Numbered from the stretch's first letter, positions 17,537 through 28,147 are shown. The stretch is DNA of 64,000 nucleotides from Leptotrichia hongkongensis (GCF_041538065.1 NZ_JBGORW010000001.1:186001-250000); one strand, 5' to 3'. Numbers and translations are program-made. The notes: generated by a model from the sequence alone, not told the origin.

Positions 17537-18664
17537 ATGGTAAAAAATAAGGACAGATTTTTTAATTTTGATATTTTAAAATGTATTACAATTAGTATGG
17601 TTTTATTTATTCATATTGTTGCAAGCGAGCTATATAATTATGGTAAAATATCTGGAAATAGATGGATGATGGCAAATATTATAGATTCATTTAGCAGAAT
17701 GTGTGTACCGATATTTGTTATGGTTAGTGGATTTTTTCTGTTGAGAAAAGACGAGAATGTGAAAATATTTTTTAAAAAAAGATTTGCAAAAATTTTGCCT
17801 AAGTTTTTTGTATATTCTGTTATTTTTTTTATATTTACAATAATTTTTAAAGATGTTAAGGATAATGAATTATTTTCAGTTTTTTTTAGAAAATCAACTT
17901 ATAAGACCATAATTTCGATTTTTTTCCAGAAAGAAAGTTATAATAATTTTTTTTCAAACTTTTTTCAAGGGAAAATTTACTATCATTTGTGGTATATTTA
18001 TATGATATTGTCGCTTTATTTGATAACTCCATTTTTACGAAAAGTTGTAGTAAAAATTGATAGAAGAAGTATTAATTATCTAGTTTTTATATGGATAATA
18101 TTTATGATTTTAGTACCATTTCTAAATGTGATTTTTAAGAAAAATATAAAAATATATTCTCCAGCTGGGCAATATGTCGGTTATTTCTTAATTGGCTATT
18201 TACTTGCAGAAAAGCCTTTGAATATGAAAAAATGGCAAAAATACACAGTTTTTTTTATAGCAGTGTCATTAACTGTCTTTTTAACGTATATATTTACAAA
18301 ATCAAGTGGAAAATTTTTTGACTATTTTTATGATTATCACTCAGTTAGTGTATTTATAGCCACAGTTTTTCTTTATGATTATATTGTAAATGTTTTTGAT
18401 GGAGAAAAAGTTTTAGGCAAAGTAAAAGGAATTATAAAGCCTGTATCAGCAAAAACTTATGATATTTATTTAATTCATCCGATTTTTTTATTTTTTTGTG
18501 AAAGAATATTAAAATCTAGAATGAATTATTTTTTATATATAATTATTACGTTTTTAATAGTATTTTTGCTATCATTTTTTACAAGCGAAATATTAGATAG
18601 AATATATAATTTTTTAGCTGGAATGAATAAATGGAGGGAGAAATATGGCGGAAAAAAAGACTAG
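17537..18664 (+). CDS. Acyltransferase 3 family membrane protein
   Basis: The protein has 375 residues with about 10 hydrophobic segments. It begins RFFNFDILKCITISMVLFIH, where the family histidine of the DxLR-x-H region is seen, followed by CVPIFVMVSGFFLL. This is typical of the OafA/WecH-type acyltransferase 3 family, which O-acetylates or otherwise acylates surface sugars in the inner membrane. It fits the neighbouring glycosyltransferase and sugar-phosphate transferase. Its 3' end overlaps the next gene by 20 bases. The start lacks a strong ribosome site (only TTGGAGA). Confidence 0.85.
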   Translation: MVKNKDRFFNFDILKCITISMVLFIHIVASELYNYGKISGNRWMMANIIDSFSRMCVPIFVMVSGFFLLRKDENVKIFFKKRFAKILPKFFVYSVIFFIFTIIFKDVKDNELFSVFFRKSTYKTIISIFFQKESYNNFFSNFFQGKIYYHLWYIYMILSLYLITPFLRKVVVKIDRRSINYLVFIWIIFMILVPFLNVIFKKNIKIYSPAGQYVGYFLIGYLLAEKPLNMKKWQKYTVFFIAVSLTVFLTYIFTKSSGKFFDYFYDYHSVSVFIATVFLYDYIVNVFDGEKVLGKVKGIIKPVSAKTYDIYLIHPIFLFFCERILKSRMNYFLYIIITFLIVFLLSFFTSEILDRIYNFLAGMNKWREKYGGKKD

Positions 18665-20300
18665 AAATAGAAAGCCTTTGCCAATAGGGGTGTCTGATTT
18701 TAAGGAAATTGTAGAAAATAATTATTATTATATTGATAAAACAAAGCTAATTAAAGATATTTTACACTACAGGGCAAAAGTAAACTTGTTTACACGTCCA
18801 AGAAGATTTGGAAAAACCCTTAATATGTCAATGATTAAATATTTTTTTGATATAGAAAATAAAGAAGAAAATCGAAAATTATTTGACGGATTAAATATTT
18901 CTGAAAGTGAACACATGCAGGAGCAGGGGCAATATCCTGTTATATATATAAGTTTTAGGAACATGGAAGAGGTTAGTTGGGAAAATTCTCATATTGCAAT
19001 TAGACAATTAATAAGTAATATGTATGATGAATTTAAATTCATAAGAGAAGAAATGGATGAAAGAGAATTATTTTATTTTGATAATGTCTGGTTTAATAAA
19101 GATATAGTAGATTGGAAAGGCTCATTGAAGGCGTTGACAAAATATTTGTATGAATATTATGGGAAAAAAGCTGTTGTGCTAATAGATGAATATGATACGC
19201 CGATAATTCAGGCTTATCAGGAGGGATATTATAAACAGGCAATTTCTTTTTTTAAGAAGTTTTATGGAGATGCAATGAAGGATAATGAATATTTACAGTT
19301 TGGAATTATGACTGGAATATTGAGAATTGCAAAAGAAGGAATTTTTTCAGGGTTAAATAATTTGAAGGTAAACAATATCTTTAGTGAAAAATATTCAGAG
19401 TATTATGGACTTACTGAAAATGAAGTTGTTGAGGCTGTGAAATATTATGGGCTGGAATACGAGATGGAAGATGTCAGGGAGTGGTATGACGGTTATCAGT
19501 TTGGAGAAACTGAAATTTATAATCCGTGGTCGATTATTAACTTTTTGGATGAAAAAAAATTACGTCCCTATTGGATAGGCGTTTCAGGAAACAAGACAAT
19601 ATATGATTTATTAGGAAAAGCGGATAAAAAAGTAATAGAAGATTTGGAAAAACTTTTTGTGGGGAAAACAGTTTATAAGGCAATAAATGAGTATATGGAA
19701 TATGTATTTAATGCAAGTGATATATGGGAATTATTTTTGTACAGCGGATATTTGACAACTGATGGCGAGAAAAAAGGGGAACTCTATCCGTTAAGGCTTC
19801 CGAATAAAGAAATACAGACTTTTTTTAGAAAAATTTTTATAGATAGATTTGTTGGAAATTATACACAGTTTTCAAATATTGTAGAGAATTTAAAAAATGG
19901 AAAAATAGAAGAGTTTGCAAAAGGGCTTCAAGATGAGATACTTTCCTCACTTAGTTATTTTGACACGGAAAAAGATGAAAAGTATTACAAAATATTTTTA
20001 ATTGGAATATTTATAATACTTGCAAATGACTACATTAGACTATCAGAAAGAGAAAGTGGCTATGGAAGGGCAGATTTAGTTTTAGAGCCTAAAAATAAAA
20101 TAAATCCAGCGTACATATTTGAATTTAAAGTTGTAAATAATGAAGACGAGCTGGAAAATTATGCAAAAACTGGATTTGAGCAGATAAAAGAAAAAGAGTA
20201 CGATGTGGAATTAAGAAATAGAGGAATAGACAAAATTGTCTGTGTCGGGCTTGCGTTTTATAGAAAAAAACTTAAAATGAAATATGAAATAATGAAGTAA
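18645..20300 (+). CDS. AAA-ATPase-like protein with C-terminal PD-(D/E)XK nuclease-like domain
   Basis: The protein has 551 residues. The N-terminus LPIGVSDFKEIVENNYYYIDKT and the Walker-A-like RPRRFGKTLN (51-60), with Walker B VVLIDEYDTPI, define the AAA-ATPase-like family (PF09820). The C-terminus has GRADLVLEPK followed by YIFEFKVV, the pattern of the associated PD-(D/E)XK domain (PF08011, DUF1703). Families of this kind are often multicopy in Fusobacteriota and Bacteroidota, and their role is unproven; transposon-like or defence functions have been suggested from the nuclease fold. GGAGGGAG precedes the ATG inside the acyltransferase gene. Confidence 0.88.
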   Translation: MAEKKTRNRKPLPIGVSDFKEIVENNYYYIDKTKLIKDILHYRAKVNLFTRPRRFGKTLNMSMIKYFFDIENKEENRKLFDGLNISESEHMQEQGQYPVIYISFRNMEEVSWENSHIAIRQLISNMYDEFKFIREEMDERELFYFDNVWFNKDIVDWKGSLKALTKYLYEYYGKKAVVLIDEYDTPIIQAYQEGYYKQAISFFKKFYGDAMKDNEYLQFGIMTGILRIAKEGIFSGLNNLKVNNIFSEKYSEYYGLTENEVVEAVKYYGLEYEMEDVREWYDGYQFGETEIYNPWSIINFLDEKKLRPYWIGVSGNKTIYDLLGKADKKVIEDLEKLFVGKTVYKAINEYMEYVFNASDIWELFLYSGYLTTDGEKKGELYPLRLPNKEIQTFFRKIFIDRFVGNYTQFSNIVENLKNGKIEEFAKGLQDEILSSLSYFDTEKDEKYYKIFLIGIFIILANDYIRLSERESGYGRADLVLEPKNKINPAYIFEFKVVNNEDELENYAKTGFEQIKEKEYDVELRNRGIDKIVCVGLAFYRKKLKMKYEIMK

Positions 20301-20436
20301 AATTATAATTAACTATTATTCAGCAAGAATAAGGCAATAGTGTTAAGTTGCTGAATGTATATTGTAAAAATGGGATTATTAAGTTATGAACATTTAATTT
20401 TAAAGAAGAAAAATAAAAAAGGAAGTGTAATTTAGA

Positions 20437-21720
20437 ATGGCAGTAAGCGGGATGAAAAAAAATTATTCCTATTTGTTTGGGATATTGACAATTGTGACGT
20501 ATTTTATAGGATTATTACTTGTAAATCGTGGACTTGGATTTACAAATGTGGCTGTAATTGTTTGTTCAATGATAATATATTATGTGGCAAATGTATATAA
20601 TATGACTGGAATTTACAGATTGAGGGATATTATAATTATTGTTGGAATTAATTTTATACTTGTTGTAATTACAGCGTTTTTACGGATTTTTATTGTAAAT
20701 GAAGCAATAATTCTGTTTGGACTGATTACAATGTTTCAGATTATATATCGTTATATTATAATTGTAGGACTTTCAGAACGAAAAAGAGTTGTTTTTGTTG
20801 GAGAAAATGGATATACAAATGATTTGTTGGAAAGTATAAAGAAAGACCGTCAATATAAATTATCGGACTTTTTAAAAGAAGAAAAAAATTTGAGTTCTTT
20901 GACAGAAAAACTGTTAACTTTATGTGAAAATAAAAAAGTTGATATAATTGTAGATTTTACAAACAATCTTTTATATGATACTAAACTTGTGGATAAGCTG
21001 TTACAATACAAACTTGGTGGAATGCAGTACTATAACTATTTAGAATTTTATGAAATGTATGAGAGTAAGTTGCCGGTTTCAAACTTGAGTCCAAAATGGT
21101 TTTTGGAAAATACAGGATTTGAAATTTACTACAACAGTTTTAACTTGAAAGCTAAACGTATTCTTGATATAATTTTTGCACTTTTAATCGGAGTTTGTGT
21201 AATTCCAATTATGATTGTTGCTGCAATAATAATAAAACTGGAATCGAAAGGGCCAATATTCTTTATACAGGAAAGAATTGGGGAAGGAAACAAGCCGTTT
21301 AAAATAGTAAAATTTCGTTCAATGACGACTGATGCGGAAAAAGATGGACCAAAATGGGCTACAAAAAATGACAATCGTGTTACAAAATTTGGTAAATTTA
21401 TGCGTCTTACAAGAATTGACGAATTGCCACAATTGTGGAATGTGCTACGTGGAGAAATGAGTTTCGTTGGACCACGTCCAGAAAGAGAATTTTTTATAAA
21501 GCAGTTAGAAAAGGAAATTATGTACTACAATCTAAGACATACTGTAAAACCAGGGCTTACTGGATGGGCACAAGTTATGTATCCGTATGGAGCGAGCATT
21601 GAAGATGCCTACAGAAAATTGCAGTATGACTTATATTATATAAAAAATCATGATATTTTGTTTGATATGAAGATATTGTTAAAGACAGTTACGATTGTAA
21701 TTTTTGGAAAAGGGAGATAA
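20437..21720 (+). CDS. Polyprenyl-phosphate sugar-1-phosphate transferase (WbaP-like)
   Basis: The protein has 427 residues. The N-half has four or five membrane segments and a degenerate nucleotide-binding-like middle. The C-half is the bacterial sugar transferase domain: KRILDIIFALLIG, FIQERIGEGNKPFKIVKFRSM, and RIDELPQLWNVLRGEMSFVGPRPE, with the catalytic Asp-Glu in RIDELP. It moves a hexose-1-phosphate from a UDP-sugar to undecaprenyl phosphate, the first step of capsule, exopolysaccharide or O-unit synthesis. The ribosome site is GGAAGTGTAA. No polymerase or flippase gene is in the window. Confidence 0.9.
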   Translation: MAVSGMKKNYSYLFGILTIVTYFIGLLLVNRGLGFTNVAVIVCSMIIYYVANVYNMTGIYRLRDIIIIVGINFILVVITAFLRIFIVNEAIILFGLITMFQIIYRYIIIVGLSERKRVVFVGENGYTNDLLESIKKDRQYKLSDFLKEEKNLSSLTEKLLTLCENKKVDIIVDFTNNLLYDTKLVDKLLQYKLGGMQYYNYLEFYEMYESKLPVSNLSPKWFLENTGFEIYYNSFNLKAKRILDIIFALLIGVCVIPIMIVAAIIIKLESKGPIFFIQERIGEGNKPFKIVKFRSMTTDAEKDGPKWATKNDNRVTKFGKFMRLTRIDELPQLWNVLRGEMSFVGPRPEREFFIKQLEKEIMYYNLRHTVKPGLTGWAQVMYPYGASIEDAYRKLQYDLYYIKNHDILFDMKILLKTVTIVIFGKGR

Positions 21721-21742
21721 TTATTTTAAATTGGAGGAAATT

Positions 21743-23386
21743 ATGATACTAAAGGTGGTAATTGATAAATTTAGATTGGCAGAAGATTTAGAAATTGAAA
21801 TAGGTAAAAATTTAACTGCTATATGTGGGCAGAATGGGACAATGAAGAGTACGTTACTTGGATGTATAGCGCAGCCTTTTGGTGTTGGGAGAGGAAGAAA
21901 AAAAGATGATAAAAAAGAAAAGTACTCTGATTGTATGATAGTGAATCAAAAATTTTATACAGATATAAACGATGTTTTTAAATTTAGTAAAGAATATGAT
22001 TTACCAGGAAATCACGTTTATCATGTTTATTTCGATAAAGATAGTAATATTATGAAATAAGAAGAAAAAATTGTTTATGAGAACCCATTACAAGTTAAGT
22101 CAAGAAAAAGGCCTGTTGGTGAAAAAAAACATATAAGATTTGTTACTGGGAAAGAACGTTCAACTGGAAAAGGGAATATACCAATTCCTGTAGTTTATTT
22201 AGGGCTAAGCAGATTATATCCTATTGGAGAAGTTGATAATTTAAAAGAAAACAGTCTTGAATTATCTAATGATGAAATAAAATTTTTAAAAGAAAATTAT
22301 TCTGAAATATTATTGAGTTTTGACAGCGAAGAATATAAAGATGAAATAAAATTGATTGATAAAAATAAAATATCAACGGGAGGAATTTCTACCAATTCTT
22401 ATGATTGGCAAACTATTTCTGCGGGACAGGATAACATTGGTAAAATTATATTAACTGTGCTAGAATTTAAAAGGTTAAAAGAAAAATTTAAAGAAAATTA
22501 TTTTGGAGGAATTTTACTTATTGATGAATTAGAAGCTACATTATATCCTGGGGCTCAGAAAAAATTAATAGAGTTTTTGAATAGATATTCTGCAAGATAC
22601 GATATAAAAGTTATTTTTACTACTCATTCTTTAGAGATAATAGAAGAACTTTTAAATAGTAAAACTTACAATAATTCTAAAGTAAATTTTTTAGATAAAA
22701 CAAGAGGAAGTTTAATAAATAAAACACATATAGATTATAATGAAATAAGAAATAATATATTGGTTAAAATAAACGAAGAAAATAATAATCGAAAAGAAAT
22801 AAAAATAGATGTATTTTTTGAAGATGAAGAAGGAGAGTATCTTTTTAAAAGAATTGTTTTAAGGAATATAAAAAAATATTGTACATTATATCCTTTAAAA
22901 ATAGGAATAACAAATATAGCATCTATATCTAATAAAATATCTCAATTAAAAAATGGAATTATTATTTATGATGCAGATTATAATAAAAAAAGTGTAAATT
23001 ATAAAAACAATTTTAAAAAAGATGTTGAAAATCATAAAAATTCTTTATTTTTTCCGGGAGCAAAATCGTTAGAAAAAGAATGTTTGGAAATTTTATTAAA
23101 TATGAAAATGAATGATAAATTTTGGGATGAATGTAAGTGTAATAGTAAGCAAAAATTTCAAGCACAAAGGTTAAAATACACTAGTACAAGTAAACCTGAA
23201 CGAGAACAAGATAAACAGTGGTTCTTGAAAGAACGAAAAAATTTTGGGACAAATGGAAAAAAATTGATGGAAAAATTTAAAGTGAAATATAGAAAAGAAA
23301 TAGAAGAATTTAATAAAGAATTAGAAAAAAAATTGATAAATCAATTAAAGAAAAATTATGGAATAATAAAAGAAAGACTAAAATAA
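21743..23386 (+). pseudogene. OLD-like ATPase with TOPRIM-type C-terminus, interrupted by an in-frame TAA
   Basis: One frame runs from ATG at 21743 (GGAGGAAATT upstream) to the stop at 23386, 547 codons, with a TAA at 22058-22060 as codon 106. Residues 29-37 (GQNGTMKST) form Walker A. After the stop the frame continues at once with EEKIVYENPLQVKSRKRPVG, then SAGQDNIGKI (ABC-type signature region), Walker B GILLIDELEATLYPG (Asp261-Glu262) and IFTTHSLEI. The C-part has VFFEDEEGEYLF (Glu360) and IIIYDADYN (Asp410, Asp412), an arrangement like the TOPRIM nuclease of OLD proteins. No start codon lies soon after the TAA; a TTG at 22313 begins the longest C-part. It sits 12 bases before a DNA adenine methylase gene. 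TOPRIM assignment is an inference. Confidence 0.7.
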
Positions 23387-23398
23387 GTAGGTGGTATT

Positions 23399-24265
23399 AT
23401 GAGAAATTTATTTTCTCCACTACGTTATCCTGGCGGAAAATCAAAGGTTTTTAATATCATAGTTTCTCTTTTTGAAAAAAATGATATTAGAAATCCTGTA
23501 TATATAGAGCCTTTTGCTGGAGGAGCAGGTTTAGCATTATTGCTGCTAAAAAAAGAAAAAGTAAAAAAACTGGTACTTAATGATATAGATAAAGGTATTT
23601 ATTCTTTTTGGTATTGCGTTTTAAATCATACAGAAAAGTTTTGTAATATAATAGAAAATATTGAAATTTCTCTTCTTGAGCGAGAGAATCAAAAAAAAAT
23701 ATATACAAATAAAGAAAATTTAAATTTGTTGTTGGAAGAAAATATTTTAAAATTAGGTGTAGCTACTTTTTATTTAAATAGAGTGAATAGATCTGGGATT
23801 TTGAAAGCAGGTGTAATAGGTGGTAATTTGCAAAATGGAAATTATAAAATGGATTGTAGATTTAATAAAAATAAATTGATAAAGCAAATAAAAGAAATAG
23901 GTAGATTAAAAGATAAAATAGAGTTTTATAATTTGGATGTTTTAGAATTTCAGAAAAATATAATAAGCAAAATAAAAAGAGAAAAATTTATATTTTTTGA
24001 TCCGCCATATTATAAAAAAGGACCTGAATTATATACAAATTTTTATAATCATAAAAATCATTTGGAACTTTATGAAACTATAAGAAAAATAACAAAAAAT
24101 TGGATTGTTACTTATGATAATTGTGAAGAAATAAAAAAAATTTATAAAAAATTTGATTTTATAGAATTTGATATAAATTATTCTTTAGAAAATAAAATGA
24201 AAGCCAAAGAAATTATGATATTTAGCAAGAATATAAAAAATCATGATATTTTTATTATGAAATAA
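23399..24265 (+). CDS. Dam-family DNA adenine N6-methyltransferase
   Basis: The protein has 288 residues. PLRYPGGKSK (7-16), the SAM-binding IEPFAGGAG (36-44) and the catalytic FFDPPYYKKG with DPPY at 201-204 define the class-alpha Dam/D12 family. It transfers a methyl group to adenine N6 in a specific DNA sequence; the sequence recognised cannot be read here. It follows the ATPase-TOPRIM gene by 12 bases and its stop lies 22 bases before the smc start. Codon use is very A-rich, as in the ATPase gene. The pair looks like a cassette inserted before smc. No separate restriction endonuclease gene is seen. Confidence 0.9.
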   Translation: MRNLFSPLRYPGGKSKVFNIIVSLFEKNDIRNPVYIEPFAGGAGLALLLLKKEKVKKLVLNDIDKGIYSFWYCVLNHTEKFCNIIENIEISLLERENQKKIYTNKENLNLLLEENILKLGVATFYLNRVNRSGILKAGVIGGNLQNGNYKMDCRFNKNKLIKQIKEIGRLKDKIEFYNLDVLEFQKNIISKIKREKFIFFDPPYYKKGPELYTNFYNHKNHLELYETIRKITKNWIVTYDNCEEIKKIYKKFDFIEFDINYSLENKMKAKEIMIFSKNIKNHDIFIMK

Positions 24266-24287
24266 ATTGGAAGAAAAGAGGAAACAA

Positions 24288-27200
24288 GTGTACTTAAAAG
24301 CATTGGAGCTGATAGGGTTTAAATCGTTTGCGAATAGAACTGTTGTGGAGTTTGACAATGGGATTACTTCGATTGTTGGGCCTAACGGGAGTGGAAAGAG
24401 TAATATTTTGGATGCTATTTTGTGGGTTTTGGGAGAGCAAAGTTATAAAAATATACGGGCAAAAGAGAGTTCGGATATTATTTTTTCTGGCGGGAAGAAT
24501 AAGAAGCCAAAGTCTATGGCAGAAGTTAGTCTTATTATTGATAATGGAGATAGATATCTGGATGTAGATTTTTCAGAGGTTAAGATTACTCGAAGAATTT
24601 TTAAGACTGGAGAAAATGAGTATCTTATAAATAATAAGAAATCCAGGCTTAAAGATATTCATAATCTTTTTATGGATACTGGGATTGGAAAACAGGCTTA
24701 TTCTATAATTGGACAAGGGCGTGTGGAGAGAATTATTGGATCTTCGCCAAAGGAATTAAAGGAAATTATTGAAGAGGCGGCGGGAGTAAAGAGGGCTAAA
24801 ATTGAAAAGGAAGAGTCTGAGAAAAAGCTGCAGGACTTGAAAAATGAAATTGAAAAAATTGAATATGTAGAAAAAGATTTAAAAAAACGTGTTGATTATT
24901 TAAAAAATGAGCAGGAAAAAGCTAGACTTTTTAAAGCATACACAAAAAAAATTGATGTGCAGCGGTTTATGATTCTTGAATACAATGTCAATGAAAAAAC
25001 TTCATTAAAATATGAATATGAGGAGAAAAGTCAGGAAATAAAGGAAGAACTGGAAAAAAATGAAAATAATTTTTCAGAAAAGCAAGCTGAACTTGAAAAA
25101 ACGAATGAAATAAGAAAAGAATTGTACGAAAATCTGGAAAACCAGAAAAATGAAAACAGCGAAAACTTTAAGAATATGGAAATTCTGAAAGAAGAATATT
25201 CAAAACTTGTAAATCAGAATTCTAACTTAGAAACCGAGGCCAATGAAAAAAATAAAAGAAAAAGTATTTTGGAAAAAGATATTGCTGAAAAAGAAGAACT
25301 TTTGAATAATTCCAGAAATGAGCTTGATTTGATAACAAAGGAATTGGCTGTGAAAGAAGAAGAAAAGGATAGATGGGAGGCTAAAGTTGGAGAACTCAAG
25401 CATAAATGCGATAAAATTACAATTGAGTTAAAAGAACGAACGCAAAAGAATTCTAATTTTGAAGTGGATAAGATAAAAGTCGCTGGAGAAAATGAAGACC
25501 TTGAAAAAAGAGTTCAAGGGGCAAAAAATGAAAATAAAAGACAAATTGCCGAAAGAAATGATGTAGAAGCTGAGTTTAATAAAATAAATAAGGAAAAACA
25601 GACATTTGAAATTCAAAAGTCAGAAAAGGAAAAGGAAAAGCTTGAAAAAGAGCTGAAAATAAAAAAACTTAACGAAAAGATTGATGAGCTGAGAAAAGAA
25701 TATGCTGAAATAAATAAGCAAAAAAATGAAATTAGCTACAAACTTGAAAGTTTTGAAGTTAAGCATAAGGCAATAGCTAGCGCAATTGAAAAAAATGAGA
25801 CTTTTAACAGAAGTATAAAACATATTTTGAATGAAAAAATTGATGGTGTAATTGGAGCCTTTGTTAACTTAATTGATGTTCCATCGGGATTTGAGGAAGC
25901 AATACAGACTTTGTCTGGTGGAATGTTTCAGGATATTGTAGTAAGGGATAGTGAAATTGGAAAAAAATGTATTGAAATTCTGAAAGATAGAAAACTTGGA
26001 AGAGCTTCGTTTTTGCCAATTGAAAATATTCGAATTTCAAGGATGAACGAATTTTTGCCAAAAATTGAACAAGTTTCACAGCAAAAGAGTTTTCAAAATA
26101 AAATGTCTCAAGATGAAGTTCAAAATATTATTTTAAATACAAAGGGGAAAAATGGAATTATTGACTTTGCAAGAAATATTGTAAAAGTTGATAAGAAATT
26201 TTTGAATGAAGATGTAGAAAAGGTTATTCAGTTTGTATATGGAAATTCAGTTGTTGTGGAAAGTCTGGAAGTTGGGACAGAGCTTTTGAAAAAAGGATTT
26301 AACGACAGAATTGTTACACTTGAAGGAGATATTATCACTTCTCGTGGGAGAATGACTGGAGGACATTCATTTAAGGGTAAAGATGAAATTCTTGAGCGAA
26401 AAAAGGAATTGAAACATCTGGAAAGTGAAATTGAGAAAAATAAAAAGAATTTTAAAGAATTTGAAAAAAAATTATCGAAAATAGTTTTAGAAGCGGAAAA
26501 AATTGAAGCAGAAAGAACAGAAGCAGAAAAATTATTTGAAAAATTTAAAAATGAATATCAGGAATTTAATGAAAATTATGATGACTTTAGTATAAAATTT
26601 AATCGAAAACAGCGAGAAATCAATACTCTGAACTATGAAATTTCTGAAAATGAGAAATTTATTTTGGAAAAAGAAAACAAAATAAAGGAAAATAGAGAAC
26701 TAATTCAGAATATTGAAAAATATATTGAAGAAAATAATCTGAAAATAAAAAATCTGAATGAGGAACTGAAAAAATTTGAAAATATTGATGAATTTATTCA
26801 GAAATTGAATGAGGCAGATAAAGATTATGAAATATTGAAGGTTCGAACTGATAATAATAAAAATCGTTTTATAGAAATTGAGTCTGATTACAAGAAACTT
26901 TTAAGTGAAAAGGCAGAACTGGCTGAATTTGAGAAGAAAAGACAGAAATTGGGAACTGAACTTTCTGAAAAACTTCTGCATAAGAAGTCTGAAATTGAAA
27001 AAAATGAAAAAATAAATGAAAATATATTGAATGAAATCAAGGAAGTTGAGAAAAAAATACAAGAAATTGAAGGAAAAGAAAGAAAATTAATTAGTGAAAT
27101 TAAAGATATTGAAGTAAAAATACTGGAAAATAAAAATAATTATGAAAAAATTGTTGAAAAAATTACACGTAATGAAAGTGAACTTGAGTTCCAAATGGCT

Positions 27201-27917
27201 GAATTTAAAGAGCTTGAAAGCGAAGAAATTCTAGAAGATGAAGAATATTTTGAAATTGCTGATGAAGAGGAACTTACGGCAACAAGAAGAAAATTGTCAT
27301 CAAATGAGAGAAGCCGTACAGATATTGGAGCAGTCAACCTTGCTTCAATAGATGAATTTGAATATGAAAATGGACGATATCAGGATATTGTAGTACAGAA
27401 GAAGGATTTGCTGGAAAGCCGTGAAACATTGTTTGGATTTATTCGTGAAATTGAAGAGGAAGTTACAAATAAATTTTTTATAGCTTACGAGCAGATAAAC
27501 AAGAATTTTCAGTATATGTGTGAAACTATCTTAAATGGAGCAAAAGGAATAATCAAAATGACAGACCCTGAAAACTTGCTTACTACAGGGCTAGAACTGA
27601 GTGTAAAATATAAAAACAAGCCAGAGCAGACTCTTCTTCTTCTTTCTGGAGGGGAAAAATCAATGCTTGCAGTATCATTTATAATGGCAATCTTTATGTT
27701 CAAGCCAAGTCCATTTACTTTCTTTGATGAAATCGAAGCAGCCCTTGATGAAAAAAATACAAAGAAAATTGTTGAATTATTGCACCAGTTTATTGATAAA
27801 TCGCAATTTATATTAATTACCCATAATAAGGAAACAATGAAAGGATCTCACAGACTTTATGGAGTTACGATGAATAAAGAAATTGGGGAAACTAAGATTG
27901 TTGCAGTTGATGTGTAA
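24288..27917 (+). CDS. smc: Chromosome segregation ATPase SMC
   Basis: The protein has 1209 residues, the usual SMC length. The N-terminal head has FKSFANRTVVEF and Walker A GPNGSGKSN (31-39). Long coiled coils flank a hinge at about 510-690, which holds DGVIGAFVNLI and a glycine-rich RGRMTGGHSFKG. The C-terminal head has the signature LLSGGEKSMLAVSF (near 1118) and Walker B FTFFDEIEAALDE (near 1147). SMC with ScpAB organises and segregates the chromosome. The GTG at 24288 is chosen because it gives the canonical MYLKALELIGFKSF start with AGAGGA upstream; an upstream in-frame TTG at 24267 would add seven residues. Confidence 0.95.
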   Translation: MYLKALELIGFKSFANRTVVEFDNGITSIVGPNGSGKSNILDAILWVLGEQSYKNIRAKESSDIIFSGGKNKKPKSMAEVSLIIDNGDRYLDVDFSEVKITRRIFKTGENEYLINNKKSRLKDIHNLFMDTGIGKQAYSIIGQGRVERIIGSSPKELKEIIEEAAGVKRAKIEKEESEKKLQDLKNEIEKIEYVEKDLKKRVDYLKNEQEKARLFKAYTKKIDVQRFMILEYNVNEKTSLKYEYEEKSQEIKEELEKNENNFSEKQAELEKTNEIRKELYENLENQKNENSENFKNMEILKEEYSKLVNQNSNLETEANEKNKRKSILEKDIAEKEELLNNSRNELDLITKELAVKEEEKDRWEAKVGELKHKCDKITIELKERTQKNSNFEVDKIKVAGENEDLEKRVQGAKNENKRQIAERNDVEAEFNKINKEKQTFEIQKSEKEKEKLEKELKIKKLNEKIDELRKEYAEINKQKNEISYKLESFEVKHKAIASAIEKNETFNRSIKHILNEKIDGVIGAFVNLIDVPSGFEEAIQTLSGGMFQDIVVRDSEIGKKCIEILKDRKLGRASFLPIENIRISRMNEFLPKIEQVSQQKSFQNKMSQDEVQNIILNTKGKNGIIDFARNIVKVDKKFLNEDVEKVIQFVYGNSVVVESLEVGTELLKKGFNDRIVTLEGDIITSRGRMTGGHSFKGKDEILERKKELKHLESEIEKNKKNFKEFEKKLSKIVLEAEKIEAERTEAEKLFEKFKNEYQEFNENYDDFSIKFNRKQREINTLNYEISENEKFILEKENKIKENRELIQNIEKYIEENNLKIKNLNEELKKFENIDEFIQKLNEADKDYEILKVRTDNNKNRFIEIESDYKKLLSEKAELAEFEKKRQKLGTELSEKLLHKKSEIEKNEKINENILNEIKEVEKKIQEIEGKERKLISEIKDIEVKILENKNNYEKIVEKITRNESELEFQMAEFKELESEEILEDEEYFEIADEEELTATRRKLSSNERSRTDIGAVNLASIDEFEYENGRYQDIVVQKKDLLESRETLFGFIREIEEEVTNKFFIAYEQINKNFQYMCETILNGAKGIIKMTDPENLLTTGLELSVKYKNKPEQTLLLLSGGEKSMLAVSFIMAIFMFKPSPFTFFDEIEAALDEKNTKKIVELLHQFIDKSQFILITHNKETMKGSHRLYGVTMNKEIGETKIVAVDV

Positions 27918-28147
27918 TTTAATAAACTTTTTTACTGGAAATTTTTTAATATTTTTGATAAAATATAAGTAAAATTAATAATTTAAGATATATAGAAATT
28001 CTAGTTTAAAATAAGAGTGAAAGATTAGACTATATTTACAATAATCCATTACTTTTAAATATTTTTGCTCTAATTTTTAAATGAATTGACTATAAGTATT
28101 TAAAATAGAAAGGAGAAATGTGAAAAAGTTTTCACATAAATTGGAAA

